From Clostridiales bacterium (GTDB lineage Bacteria > Bacillota > Clostridia > Oscillospirales > Oscillospiraceae), in NCBI GenBank assembly GCA_020861055.1, contig JAJBTD010000048.1:1-13507 (forward strand): DNA of 13,507 nucleotides, in the 5' to 3' direction. Positions 7,233-13,507 of this stretch are shown here, piece after piece. Every line of letters starts with the position of its first letter. The first letter of the stretch is position 1. The notes below the pieces were generated by a model that was not told the origin of the DNA, made no database searches, and saw nothing but the letters and a program-made list of their open reading frames with translations. The translations under genes and the position numbers were made by a program.

Positions 7233-7258
7233 TTCCGGCCGTCAGCCTGCTGCCGGAA
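7233..7258. repeat. 26-bp imperfect palindrome upstream of the recombinase gene
   Basis: Perfect 7-bp arms TTCCGGC (7233-7239) and GCCGGAA (7252-7258) are separated by 12 bp. It lies 52 bp upstream of the recombinase ATG and 27 bp before the kinase promoter -35. There is no T-run next to it, so it does not look like a terminator. It could be an operator or protein-binding site; it does not resemble the TGAAAA-type inversion sites. Confidence 0.4.
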
Positions 7259-7284
7259 AGTGTCCTGTCTTTTGTAAAAAACGG

Positions 7285-7313
7285 TTGCATTTTCCCCGTT
7301 CACTTGCTATAAT
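7285..7313 (+). promoter_or_regulatory. Sigma-A promoter of the kinase-like gene
   Basis: TTGCAT (7285-7290), a 17-bp spacer and TATAAT (7308-7313). Transcription would start near 7320, leaving a leader of about 50 nt before ATG 7369. Nearly identical in form to the promoter at 6486-6514. Confidence 0.8.
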
Positions 7314-7368
7314 GTATTTAGCAAAAGTCAAGGGGTGGTCTGCCCCACAAAGAAAGGTCGTGAATCAG

Positions 7369-8013
7369 ATGAAGACATATCCCGTCATCACCATCAGTCG
7401 GCAGTTCGGCTCCGGCGGCGCAGAGATTGGGCGTCAGCTGGCCTCCCAACTGGAAATCCCCTTCTATGACAACGAGATCATCGAGCTGGCCTCCCGTGAG
7501 AGCCACTTCGACCCCAAGCTCTTCCGTCGGGTGGAGGAGACGACTGCTACCAACAGCTTCCTATACGCCATCAATCGCCTGGGCGCGGGCAGCGCCTACT
7601 CCATGCCCATCAGCGACCAGCTCTATTCTGTTCAGTCCTCCATCATCCGCACGGTGGCTGACCAGACCCCTGCGGTCATTGTAGGCCGTTGCGCTGACGA
7701 CGTGCTGAGTGGATACACCCGGACGGTGAATGTGTTTATTCAGGCTGGTTTGGAGGCCCGGGTCGCCCGGACTATGGAGCGGCTAGCCCTCACAGAGAGC
7801 CGGGCCAGAGCCTACGTCAAGCAGATCGACAAGAGCCGGGCCGCTTACCACAACTTTTACTCCGACCGCACCTGGGGCCGTCGGGAGAATTATCATCTCG
7901 TTATCGATACGGACGACTTGCCCTTTGATGCAGCCGCCTCGATCATCAAGACCTACGTCATGGCAGTTATGGGCCGGGAGATGGAACAGGCCCGTGAGGA
8001 GCTTTCCGAATGA
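7369..8013 (+). CDS. Cytidylate kinase-like family protein (Cytidylate_kin2)
   Basis: This 214-aa P-loop protein resembles the Cytidylate_kin2 family, which is widespread in gut Firmicutes; its substrate is not established. The N-terminus carries ITISRQFGSGGAEIGRQLA (about residues 7-25), a glycine-rich nucleotide-binding loop of the GSGG type rather than the canonical GKS. IPFYDNEIIELASRE follows, a position comparable to the nucleotide-monophosphate site of CMP kinases. VIVGRCADDVL, VNVFIQAGLEARVARTMERL and a Lid-like region (SRAAYHNFYSDRTWG) come next, ending with HLVIDTDDL. ATG 7369 is preferred, with AGAAAGG 11 bp upstream; an in-frame GTG at 7360 would leave only 2 bp to that site. It has its own promoter and terminator, so it appears monocistronic. 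Confidence 0.82.
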   Translation: MKTYPVITISRQFGSGGAEIGRQLASQLEIPFYDNEIIELASRESHFDPKLFRRVEETTATNSFLYAINRLGAGSAYSMPISDQLYSVQSSIIRTVADQTPAVIVGRCADDVLSGYTRTVNVFIQAGLEARVARTMERLALTESRARAYVKQIDKSRAAYHNFYSDRTWGRRENYHLVIDTDDLPFDAAASIIKTYVMAVMGREMEQAREELSE

Positions 8014-8040
8014 GACAACGCTGAATCCTGGTAAAAAAGC

Positions 8041-8078
8041 AAGCGGCTCCCTCCTGATTCGGAGGTGAGCCGCTTTAT
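8041..8078. terminator. Terminator after the kinase-like gene
   Basis: AAGCGGCTC (8041-8049) pairs with GAGCCGCTT (8067-8075), extended by CCTCC (8050-8054) with GGAGG (8061-8065). There is a single bulged T and a 6-nt loop. The plus-strand tail is short (TTTATTA). An A6 run at 8033-8038 would give a T-run on the minus strand. Confidence 0.8.
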
Positions 8079-8098
8079 TACGCTTCGCTGCATATCCC

Positions 8099-8127
8099 TT
8101 GACGGGGAGCCATTGAGGGAGTAGAAT
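8099..8127 (+). promoter_or_regulatory. Sigma-A promoter of pepC
   Basis: TTGACG (8099-8104), a 17-bp spacer and TAGAAT (8122-8127). Transcription from near 8134 gives a leader of about 105 nt before ATG 8239. The leader has only a weak 5-bp hairpin (8179-8192) and no riboswitch that I recognise. Confidence 0.72.
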
Positions 8128-8238
8128 GGTTCCAATGCAGCCGGGACAGCTTCGGGGGCTTCTTTTCTGGCAGGACAGTTAGCGCCCGCTAATGCTTTCT
8201 CCGTCTGCTGTCGTGTAATAGAACAGGAGGAACTATTG

Positions 8239-9585
8239 ATGGAATCCACAAGCAGCATTACATTAGAGGCCCTGAGCCAATTTGAAGCCCGGTTTGACGC
8301 CCAGCGAGCCAATCGGGTGGCTATGAATGCCGTCACCGGCAACGGTCTGCTGAAAGCTGCCAAGCGGCGGGAGGCCGTTCAGAGCGACATCCACGCCTTC
8401 TCTGTCTCCCTGAATCAAGGGGAAATCACCAATCAGAAGCAGAGCGGTCGATGCTGGATGTTTGCAGCCCTGAACACCATGCGCTTTGAGGTCATTCGGA
8501 AGTACAAGCTGCCCCGTGACTTTGAGCTGTCTCAGGCCTATCTGTTCTTCTATGACAAGCTGGAGAAGTCCAACTATTTCCTGGAGAATATCCTGGACAC
8601 CCTGGAGGAACCGACCGGCGGGCGGCTGGTCTCCTTCCTGCTCCAGGCCCCGGTGGGAGACGGGGGACAGTGGGATATGCTGTGTAATCTGGTACGCAAG
8701 TACGGCGTGGTGCCCAAGGCCGCCTATCCGGAATCCGTTGCCTCCTCTGGTAGCCGGGAGATGGACGCCTATCTCACCGAGAAGCTGCGGGAAGACGCCT
8801 GCATCCTGCGGAAGCATTATACATCCGGAGCGGACGTCGCCGATCTTCGGGCGGAAAAGGAATCCATGCTGGAGGAGATCTATCGCCTGCTGTGCATCTG
8901 CCTGGGCAAGCCCCCCAAGGCTTTCAACTTTGAGTACCGTGATACGGACCACGACTTTCGCCGGGCGTCCGGCCTGGCGCCTCAGCGCTTTTATGCGAAA
9001 TATGTGGGCATGGTGCTGGACGACTATGTGAGTCTCATCAACGCTCCCACTTCCGACAAGCCCTATGGGCACAGCTATACCGTCCGTTTCCTGGGAAATG
9101 TGAAGGAGGGTCGGCCTGTTCGCTATCTGAATCTGGAGATCGACAAGCTGAAACAGGCCGCTATCGCCCAGCTGAAGGACGGTCAGCCCGTCTGGTTCGG
9201 CTGCGACGTGGGCAAGCGCTCTGAGAGAGCGGACGGCATTCTGGATCTGGACGTCTACGGCCTGGAGGACCTGCTGGATACTCGGTTCACTATGACCAAG
9301 GCGGAGCGGCTGGACTACGGCCAGAGCCTGATGACCCACGCCATGGTGTTCCAGGGGGTCAACCTGGATGAAAATGGCCGCCCCAACCGCTGGCGTGTGG
9401 AAAACAGCTGGGGCAAGGAGCCGGGCAAGGACGGTTATTACGTCATGACTGACCGCTGGTTTGACGAGTATATGTACCAGGTAGTGGTCAACAAAAAGTA
9501 CCTCACCAAGCAGCAGCTGGCCGCCTACAACGCCGACCCCATCGAGCTGGAGCCGTGGGACCCCATGGGGTCGCTGGCGCTGTGA
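8239..9585 (+). CDS. pepC: Aminopeptidase C / bleomycin hydrolase (C1B cysteine peptidase)
   Basis: This is a cytoplasmic cysteine aminopeptidase of the PepC/bleomycin hydrolase family (peptidase family C1B). Family members form barrel-shaped hexamers and trim amino acids from peptide N-termini. The 448-aa length is normal. The catalytic triad can be placed as C72 in QSGRCWMFAALN, H367 in THAMVFQGV and N389 in RVENSWG. The C-terminal EPWDPMGSLAL is the characteristic tail that reaches into the active site in this family. ATG 8239 has CAGGAGG 8 bp upstream; a TTG directly before it is ignored. It has its own promoter and is followed by a strong terminator shared with the convergent operon. It is intact and shows no sign of disturbance. 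Confidence 0.95.
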   Translation: MESTSSITLEALSQFEARFDAQRANRVAMNAVTGNGLLKAAKRREAVQSDIHAFSVSLNQGEITNQKQSGRCWMFAALNTMRFEVIRKYKLPRDFELSQAYLFFYDKLEKSNYFLENILDTLEEPTGGRLVSFLLQAPVGDGGQWDMLCNLVRKYGVVPKAAYPESVASSGSREMDAYLTEKLREDACILRKHYTSGADVADLRAEKESMLEEIYRLLCICLGKPPKAFNFEYRDTDHDFRRASGLAPQRFYAKYVGMVLDDYVSLINAPTSDKPYGHSYTVRFLGNVKEGRPVRYLNLEIDKLKQAAIAQLKDGQPVWFGCDVGKRSERADGILDLDVYGLEDLLDTRFTMTKAERLDYGQSLMTHAMVFQGVNLDENGRPNRWRVENSWGKEPGKDGYYVMTDRWFDEYMYQVVVNKKYLTKQQLAAYNADPIELEPWDPMGSLAL

Positions 9586-9619
9586 GCGCTTTTCGCTGAT
9601 ACAACAGGTGTAAAAAAGC

Positions 9620-9654
9620 TCCCCCGGACGAGACTGGGCATCTCGTCCGGGGGA
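9620..9654. terminator. Bidirectional terminator between pepC and the minus-strand operon
   Basis: A perfect 14-bp stem, TCCCCCGGACGAGA (9620-9633) with TCTCGTCCGGGGGA (9641-9654), has a 7-nt loop. The minus strand carries a T6 run right after it (complement of A6 9612-9617), so it is strongest for the leftward operon. The plus-strand tail is ATATGATTTTGTTT. Confidence 0.92.
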
Positions 9655-9682
9655 ATATGATTTTGTTTCAACAAGCTGCCGC

Positions 9683-10018
9683 TCAGGAGGTGTAGAGCAG
9701 GATACCTGCAATGATAATCAGGTTGCCAATCAACTGTCCCTTATTAAACTTCTCCTTGAGCAGGAAGTAGGAGAGGACGAGGACGAACACATAGGTAAAG
9801 GTGTCGATCACCGCTCCGTACTTCATGTCCACCGCCGTATAGGCGTAGGTGTTAAACAGGAGCACCGCAAAGGAAATGCCATAGGCAGTGATGACCCGCC
9901 AGTTCAGGTATTCCCGGATAAAGCTCTTATAGGTCATCTCCGAGCTCTGCTTGAGCAGCACCTGAGCGATGGCGGAGAAGAAGGTTCCCGCAAACATAAT
10001 CAGGATAAACGGATGCAT
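9683..10018 (-). CDS. Small SMR/EamA-type membrane protein (ArnF-like half)
   Basis: This 111-aa protein has four predicted membrane segments and belongs to the small multidrug resistance/EamA (drug-metabolite transporter) group. The N-terminus includes FSAIAQVLLKQSS, typical of SMR and ArnE/ArnF-like proteins. The remainder is a run of hydrophobic helices ending LIGNLIIIAGILLYTS. Its start is 3 bp after the stop of a second, different four-helix protein. Two unequal subunits encoded side by side, next to an ArnC-like glycosyltransferase, match the ArnE/ArnF arrangement that flips undecaprenyl-phosphate-aminoarabinose. A flippase for a lipid-linked sugar is therefore more likely than drug efflux, but this is inference. 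It is the last gene of the operon before the 14-bp terminator. Confidence 0.8.
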   Translation of the reverse strand: MHPFILIMFAGTFFSAIAQVLLKQSSEMTYKSFIREYLNWRVITAYGISFAVLLFNTYAYTAVDMKYGAVIDTFTYVFVLVLSYFLLKEKFNKGQLIGNLIIIAGILLYTS

Positions 10019-10021
10019 TTC

Positions 10022-10399
10022 CTATTCCTCCCTTTCCTTTTCCCCGTGTTCTGCGCTCAGGGAGACCACGATGACGCCCACCAACACGGTCAGCATCCCC
10101 AGGACGTTGCGGACGGTCAGCGTCTCATGGAAGATGAGTACCGCCCACAGCTGGCTCCAGACCAGGTAGAGGCTCCGGTTTGCGTAGCCAATATTCAGGG
10201 GGAAACGCTTGATCATCTTCTGCCAGCAGATGGCGTAGATAAAGCAGTCCAGGAACATCAGGAACAGATAGAGGTATAGCATAGGGTTGGTCAGCCCGCC
10301 GGAGACATATTCTCCGGATGCCAGCTTGGAAAAAACGCTGGTCAGGGAGAAAATCACCACGCAGAGATGCAACAGAATCAGATTTTTTGCTCGTTCCAT
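10022..10399 (-). CDS. Small EamA/SMR-type membrane protein (ArnE-like half)
   Basis: This 125-aa, four-helix membrane protein is distinct in sequence from its downstream partner. It begins MERAKNLILLHLCVVIFSLTSVFSKLAS. A polar loop (KMIKRFPLNIGYANRSLYLVWSQLWAVLIFHE) between helices resembles the conserved middle of EamA half-transporters. It ends with a charged tail (EHGEKEREE). ATG 10399 is preferred: GGAGG lies 4 bp upstream and it overlaps the 3' end of the ATP-grasp gene by 22 bp, suggesting coupled translation. The longer open frame up to 10573 is antisense-like low-complexity sequence within the ATP-grasp gene. It probably forms a heterodimeric transporter with the following gene. Confidence 0.78.
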   Translation of the reverse strand: MERAKNLILLHLCVVIFSLTSVFSKLASGEYVSGGLTNPMLYLYLFLMFLDCFIYAICWQKMIKRFPLNIGYANRSLYLVWSQLWAVLIFHETLTVRNVLGMLTVLVGVIVVSLSAEHGEKEREE

Positions 10400-11598
10400 A
10401 ATTCCTCCAGAGACTTTCCGTTGACGGAGATGCACCGATAGACCCGATCTATCAGCCCGTCCAGCGCCTCCTCCCGGCAGGCAGGGGCGACCACATGGCC
10501 AATGCGCGTGGTGCCGTTTTGCATGGTCTCCTCCGGATGACCCACCGGATAGTCCAGCATCACCTCTGTACAAGCCTGTCTGACCGCCGCCAGACCGTCC
10601 TCATCAATGCCGGTGATCACCCCGTCCACCGGACTCATGAGCAGCTTTGCCATGCAGGGGCAGGTCTCCGCCTGAGGCGTGAAGTCCAGAGGGATGCCCA
10701 GAGCATTCTGCAAAATCTTCTCGTAGAAATTGATGCCGTAATAGGTGGAGATCAGCTCCGGGATGCAGGTCGCCCCCGTCCGTCCACCCATCTCCAGCAC
10801 GGACACTGTCTCTCCATCCACAAGGACGTCTGCATTGAAGGAGCAGTTGTCCAGTCCCAGGGTCTTCACCGCACGGTCCATCTGTACGCCGATCTCCCGC
10901 TGCACCCTCTCAGATCCGTGATAGGGGAGTCCGTGTCCTGCCGGGATGGTGGTTCGTCCGCTGCGATACAGGAATTTCTCGTGGGGGGCGAAAAAGACCA
11001 GTTTCCCGTTCTGTATCACCCCGTCCACGCCGATCTCTACGCCGCCCATCATTTTTTCCACGATCACATAGGGACGCCGGGTGTTGGCCGCCGCCTCCCG
11101 ATAGGCGTCCTCCAGCCCGTTCGGGTCATGCACGATGGTAATGCCCCGGCTGCCGGAGCTGTCCACGCGCTTGACCACCACGGGGAAGCCGATCTTCTGC
11201 GCAGCGGTCTTCACATCTGTCAGGCTGTACGCCCTGTGGAATTCCGCCGTAGACACATCTCCCTGCCGGAACGCCTCTTTCATGTCCGCCTTGTCCGTCG
11301 CCATGAGAGCGGCCTGCTCCGAGATGCCCCGCAGCCCCATATGGCCGCAGACATAGCCGATGGTGGAGACGGCCACGTCGGTTCCGGTGGTGCAGATACC
11401 GTCGATTCCCTCCGCCTGTGCTGCGGCGAGGATGGCCTCCCGGTCGGTGGTGTTGATTTCCCAGGCCTTGTCCGCAAGCCGAAAACCGGGATAATCCCCC
11501 GGAATGCTGGAGACGATGGTATACAATCCCATGCGTTTTGCCGCACGAATCAGAGGCACCTGATAGATGCTGGCGCCCAATATCAGTATTTTTGTCAT
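10378..11598 (-). CDS. ATP-grasp ligase (carbamoyl-phosphate synthase L chain-like)
   Basis: This 406-aa ATP-grasp enzyme is likely to activate a carboxylate as an acyl phosphate and join it to an amine. The N-terminal pre-ATP domain is Rossmann-like (KILILGASIYQVPLIRAAKRMG). The ATP-grasp core has VVVKRVDSSGSRGI with K143 as the nucleotide lysine. Within about residues 260-285, SFNADV and VSVLEMGGRTGAT occupy the usual metal-binding Glu/Asn-Arg region; a Gly sits where many relatives have Asn. Such stand-alone ATP-grasp proteins are frequent in glycan and amino-acid-conjugate clusters, with mostly unknown substrates. It starts in an ATGA overlap with the glycosyltransferase stop (11598-11595), with AGGAGA 7 bp upstream, so it is translationally coupled. 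Joining an amino acid to a sugar amine is plausible but not shown. Confidence 0.85.
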   Translation of the reverse strand: MTKILILGASIYQVPLIRAAKRMGLYTIVSSIPGDYPGFRLADKAWEINTTDREAILAAAQAEGIDGICTTGTDVAVSTIGYVCGHMGLRGISEQAALMATDKADMKEAFRQGDVSTAEFHRAYSLTDVKTAAQKIGFPVVVKRVDSSGSRGITIVHDPNGLEDAYREAAANTRRPYVIVEKMMGGVEIGVDGVIQNGKLVFFAPHEKFLYRSGRTTIPAGHGLPYHGSERVQREIGVQMDRAVKTLGLDNCSFNADVLVDGETVSVLEMGGRTGATCIPELISTYYGINFYEKILQNALGIPLDFTPQAETCPCMAKLLMSPVDGVITGIDEDGLAAVRQACTEVMLDYPVGHPEETMQNGTTRIGHVVAPACREEALDGLIDRVYRCISVNGKSLEELWNEQKI

Positions 11599-12590
11599 TG
11601 TGTTCTCCTGGACGGAGAGGAGACGCGACTCCCTGCCGGGATGGCTGCTCCGTCGATGTCTGCCGTTCCGGCCATATTGACCGTCTCACGGATGATGTAC
11701 TGGGGCGTATTGTTCAAAATCAGGATAATTTTCCCCAGATATTCGCCGATCACGCCCAGTACCAGCAGCACCAGCCCGAACAGCATCACCACGACGCAGA
11801 GAGTGGACGACCATCCCACAGCCACATCCGGATAGATGATTTTGTTGATGACCACCAAAATGGCAATGATAATGCCCGCAAATACCGAGAACACGCCGAG
11901 GAAAAAGGAAACCCGCAGGGGAATCACGGAGTAGTTCCAGTAGCGGAGCCAGAGGTTGATCAGTTTTCGCAGGGTGTAGCCGGAGGTGCCGCTCTCTCGC
12001 TTAAAGTGCTCCACCTGGACGTTTCCGATGTTGTGGGTCACGCGGTAGAAGATGCCGTCGATATAGGGATTATAGCTGTCATACTTGATGGTTTCCGCCT
12101 GTACTGCCCGTGTGATGATCCAGAAGTTGCTGGAGGAGATTCCCTTTGGGCGCTCCAGCATGATGCGGGATGTGACTTCGTTGATTTTGCTGGTCAGATT
12201 CTTGGCGGCGGAATTTTTCCGTTCGGGGTATACGCCGTAGACTAGGTCATAACCTTCCTCCAGCTTGTGAATGAGCCGGAAGATCTGGGACGGGTGGGTC
12301 TGCATATCATCATCCATACCCAGGACGCAATCGCCCACAGCGTAGTGCAGGCCGCACATCAGCGCGTTGTGCTGCCCGAAATTGCGCATGAGATTGACGC
12401 CCCGGACATTTGGATATTCCGCCGCCAGCTTTTGGATTTCTGCATAGGTGCCGTCCTTGGAGCCGTCGTTGACCAGGACAAATTCACAGGTATAACCGTC
12501 GTTTTTGTCAAATTCCGCCATTACCTGCTCGACCACCTTGCGGATGGTCTTCTCCGAGTAATAGCAGGGGATTACCACTGAAACCAACAT
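11595..12590 (-). CDS. ArnC-like undecaprenyl-phosphate glycosyltransferase (GT2)
   Basis: This 331-aa family 2 glycosyltransferase has two C-terminal membrane helices. It resembles ArnC, which moves 4-formamido-arabinose onto undecaprenyl phosphate. Motifs are SVVIPCYYSEKTI (residues 4-16), LVNDGS (39-44), LMRNFGQHNALMCG (67-80) and the metal-binding DDD at 93-95 followed by MQTHP. RESGTSGYTLRKLINLWLRYW comes before the two hydrophobic helices, and then VIGEYLGKI. The RNxGQHxAxMxG and DxDxQ patterns are particularly ArnC-like. The tail beyond YIIRETVNMAG is Ser/Arg-rich and about 25 residues long. The gene is 13 bp downstream of the PLP enzyme and overlaps the ATP-grasp start by 4 bp. The sugar donor is unknown. 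It is distinct from the GT2 at 3438-4463. Confidence 0.9.
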   Translation of the reverse strand: MLVSVVIPCYYSEKTIRKVVEQVMAEFDKNDGYTCEFVLVNDGSKDGTYAEIQKLAAEYPNVRGVNLMRNFGQHNALMCGLHYAVGDCVLGMDDDMQTHPSQIFRLIHKLEEGYDLVYGVYPERKNSAAKNLTSKINEVTSRIMLERPKGISSSNFWIITRAVQAETIKYDSYNPYIDGIFYRVTHNIGNVQVEHFKRESGTSGYTLRKLINLWLRYWNYSVIPLRVSFFLGVFSVFAGIIIAILVVINKIIYPDVAVGWSSTLCVVVMLFGLVLLVLGVIGEYLGKIILILNNTPQYIIRETVNMAGTADIDGAAIPAGSRVSSPSRRTQ

Positions 12591-12603
12591 TTCCTTCCCA
12601 ACC

Positions 12604-13507
12604 TTATCTCACATTGTCTTGTTGCCCTGCACCGGAGGACATCACATAGTCGAAAAACAGAGGCGTCCCTCCCGTATGGAGGAACAGGATACGGTTGTGG
12701 TCGATGCCGGACGTGCGCAGATATTCCGTCATTCCCCAGAACGCCTTGCCCGTATAGATTGGGTCCAGTGGGATGCCGTTTGACCGGTATTGCTCCCGGA
12801 TGACTGCTTCGATGCGCCCGTCATACTGTCCGTAGCCGGCCTGCCGGTACTGATCCAGCAAAATGATTTCGTCTTCAAAATCGTCGGGCAGGACAGCCCC
12901 CTGGGCCGAAAAATATGCCCTGATGCCGGTACGGATGACCTGCCGCGCCCGGTTGGTCTCTCTGGAGGAGATCAGGATACCCATGACCTTTTTCCGATCC
13001 CCTGCCAGCAAATGCCCGCAGATTAGACCGCTCTGGGTCGCTCCTGTGCCGGAGGGGCAGAAGATATAGTCAAACTCCCACCCGTTAGCCCGTTCAAATG
13101 CCTGTATCTCTCCATATGCCTCGGCGTAGGCCTTCGCTGCCACGCCCTCGTTTCCTGTTCCGGTGCGGTCTCCGTAGATATAGTAAGGAATACCGCCCTT
13201 TTCCCGGACCAACTCCATCGCACGGTCCACCGTCTGAGCGATCTCATTTTTTGCACAGGGGAGGATTTTGGTATCCGTCCATTCGATGAGATGGGTGTTG
13301 CCGGTGGGCGATGCGTCCTCCCCGGCCTCGTGGGAGCAGATCATCAGGCAGGGCGTTCCCCGGCTACGGCACAGATCGGACAGCACACGGCAAAGATTGG
13401 AATGTCGGCTGCCGTAGATAATCATGGTGTCGCTGCCCGTTCGTTTACTATCCGCAGTAATCTGCTCTGCAATGCGCACCTTGTTACCGCCCAGAGACAA
13501 TGTCAGC
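12604..13507 (-). CDS. PLP fold-II enzyme, D-cysteine desulfhydrase/ACC deaminase family (5' end outside window)
   Basis: This pyridoxal-phosphate enzyme belongs to the tryptophan-synthase-beta-like (fold type II) superfamily, closest in pattern to D-cysteine desulfhydrase/ACC deaminase. The PLP lysine is in SLGGNKVR near the window edge. The phosphate-binding loop is CPSGTGATQSG, and the C-terminal LFLHTGGTPLFFDY matches the family's conserved HTGG block. In relatives the SLGGNK motif lies around residue 45-55. Here it sits at the window end with the frame still open, so roughly 40-50 N-terminal residues are cut off; the TTG at 13500 is not the real start. Family reactions are deamination or desulfhydration of small amino acids. 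Its position first in a GT2/ATP-grasp/transporter operon suggests it makes or processes an amino acid used for decoration, which is not proven. Confidence 0.85.
   Translation of the reverse strand, partial: LTLSLGGNKVRIAEQITADSKRTGSDTMIIYGSRHSNLCRVLSDLCRSRGTPCLMICSHEAGEDASPTGNTHLIEWTDTKILPCAKNEIAQTVDRAMELVREKGGIPYYIYGDRTGTGNEGVAAKAYAEAYGEIQAFERANGWEFDYIFCPSGTGATQSGLICGHLLAGDRKKVMGILISSRETNRARQVIRTGIRAYFSAQGAVLPDDFEDEIILLDQYRQAGYGQYDGRIEAVIREQYRSNGIPLDPIYTGKAFWGMTEYLRTSGIDHNRILFLHTGGTPLFFDYVMSSGAGQQDNVR

Noticed and set aside
8179..8192. Leader hairpin upstream of pepC as an attenuator or riboswitch
   Set aside because: The stem is only 5 bp with a 4-nt loop and no following T-run.
8263..9711. 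482-aa open frame on the minus strand
   Set aside because: It is antisense to pepC, whose catalytic triad and family tail are clear; a shadow frame.
10495..11835. 446-aa open frame on the plus strand
   Set aside because: It is antisense to the ATP-grasp and GT2 genes, is His/Arg-rich, and shows no family motif; a GC-rich shadow frame.
1..13507. CRISPR arrays, tRNA or rRNA genes, insertion sequences
   Set aside because: No regular direct repeats, no cloverleaf-like or rRNA sequence, and no transposase apart from the serine recombinase were seen.

Overview
The window looks like chromosome from a GC-rich, anaerobic gut Firmicute of the Oscillospiraceae/Flavonifractor type. This is inferred from GC-rich coding, Firmicute-style AGGAGG ribosome sites, sigma-A promoters, and protein families typical of that group (DUF624/YesL, GH13_4 sucrose enzyme, PepC, Cytidylate_kin2, small serine recombinases). 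No RNA gene or CRISPR array was seen.

Layout. (1) 1-3.5 kb, plus strand: a sucrose-utilisation operon with a DUF624 membrane protein (5' part lost or outside the window), an amylosucrase-like GH13_4 enzyme and a PfkB fructokinase, closed by a bidirectional terminator. (2) 3.4-6.4 kb, minus strand: a visibly more AT-rich surface-glycan module with a polytopic GT-C-like membrane protein and a GtrB/DPM-type GT2. (3) 6.4-7.2 kb: a likely promoter-inversion switch. Two 20-bp sites in inverted orientation (17/20 identical, same GT core) flank a good sigma-A promoter that currently points away from the glycan module. The gene for a serine recombinase lies just beyond the right-hand site. (4) 7.3-9.6 kb, plus strand: two housekeeping-type genes with their own promoters, a cytidylate-kinase-like protein and aminopeptidase C. 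(5) 9.7-13.5 kb, minus strand: a tight operon with a PLP fold-II enzyme (cut by the window edge), an ArnC-like undecaprenyl-phosphate glycosyltransferase, an ATP-grasp ligase and two small SMR/EamA proteins arranged like ArnE/ArnF. I infer that it makes and flips a lipid-linked, possibly amino-acid-decorated, sugar.

The most interesting region is the switch at 6408-6562. In the orientation given, the glycan module reads as OFF. Inversion between the two cores would place TTGCAA-N17-TATAAT upstream of the GGGAGG ribosome site and ATG of the GT-C gene.

Three genes carry single-base frame problems: the amylosucrase at a G6 run, the recombinase at a C6 run, and the fructokinase near its C-terminus. 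By eye, no homopolymer longer than six occurs in the window although runs of exactly six are common. Systematic under-calling of homopolymers is therefore a serious alternative to real mutation.
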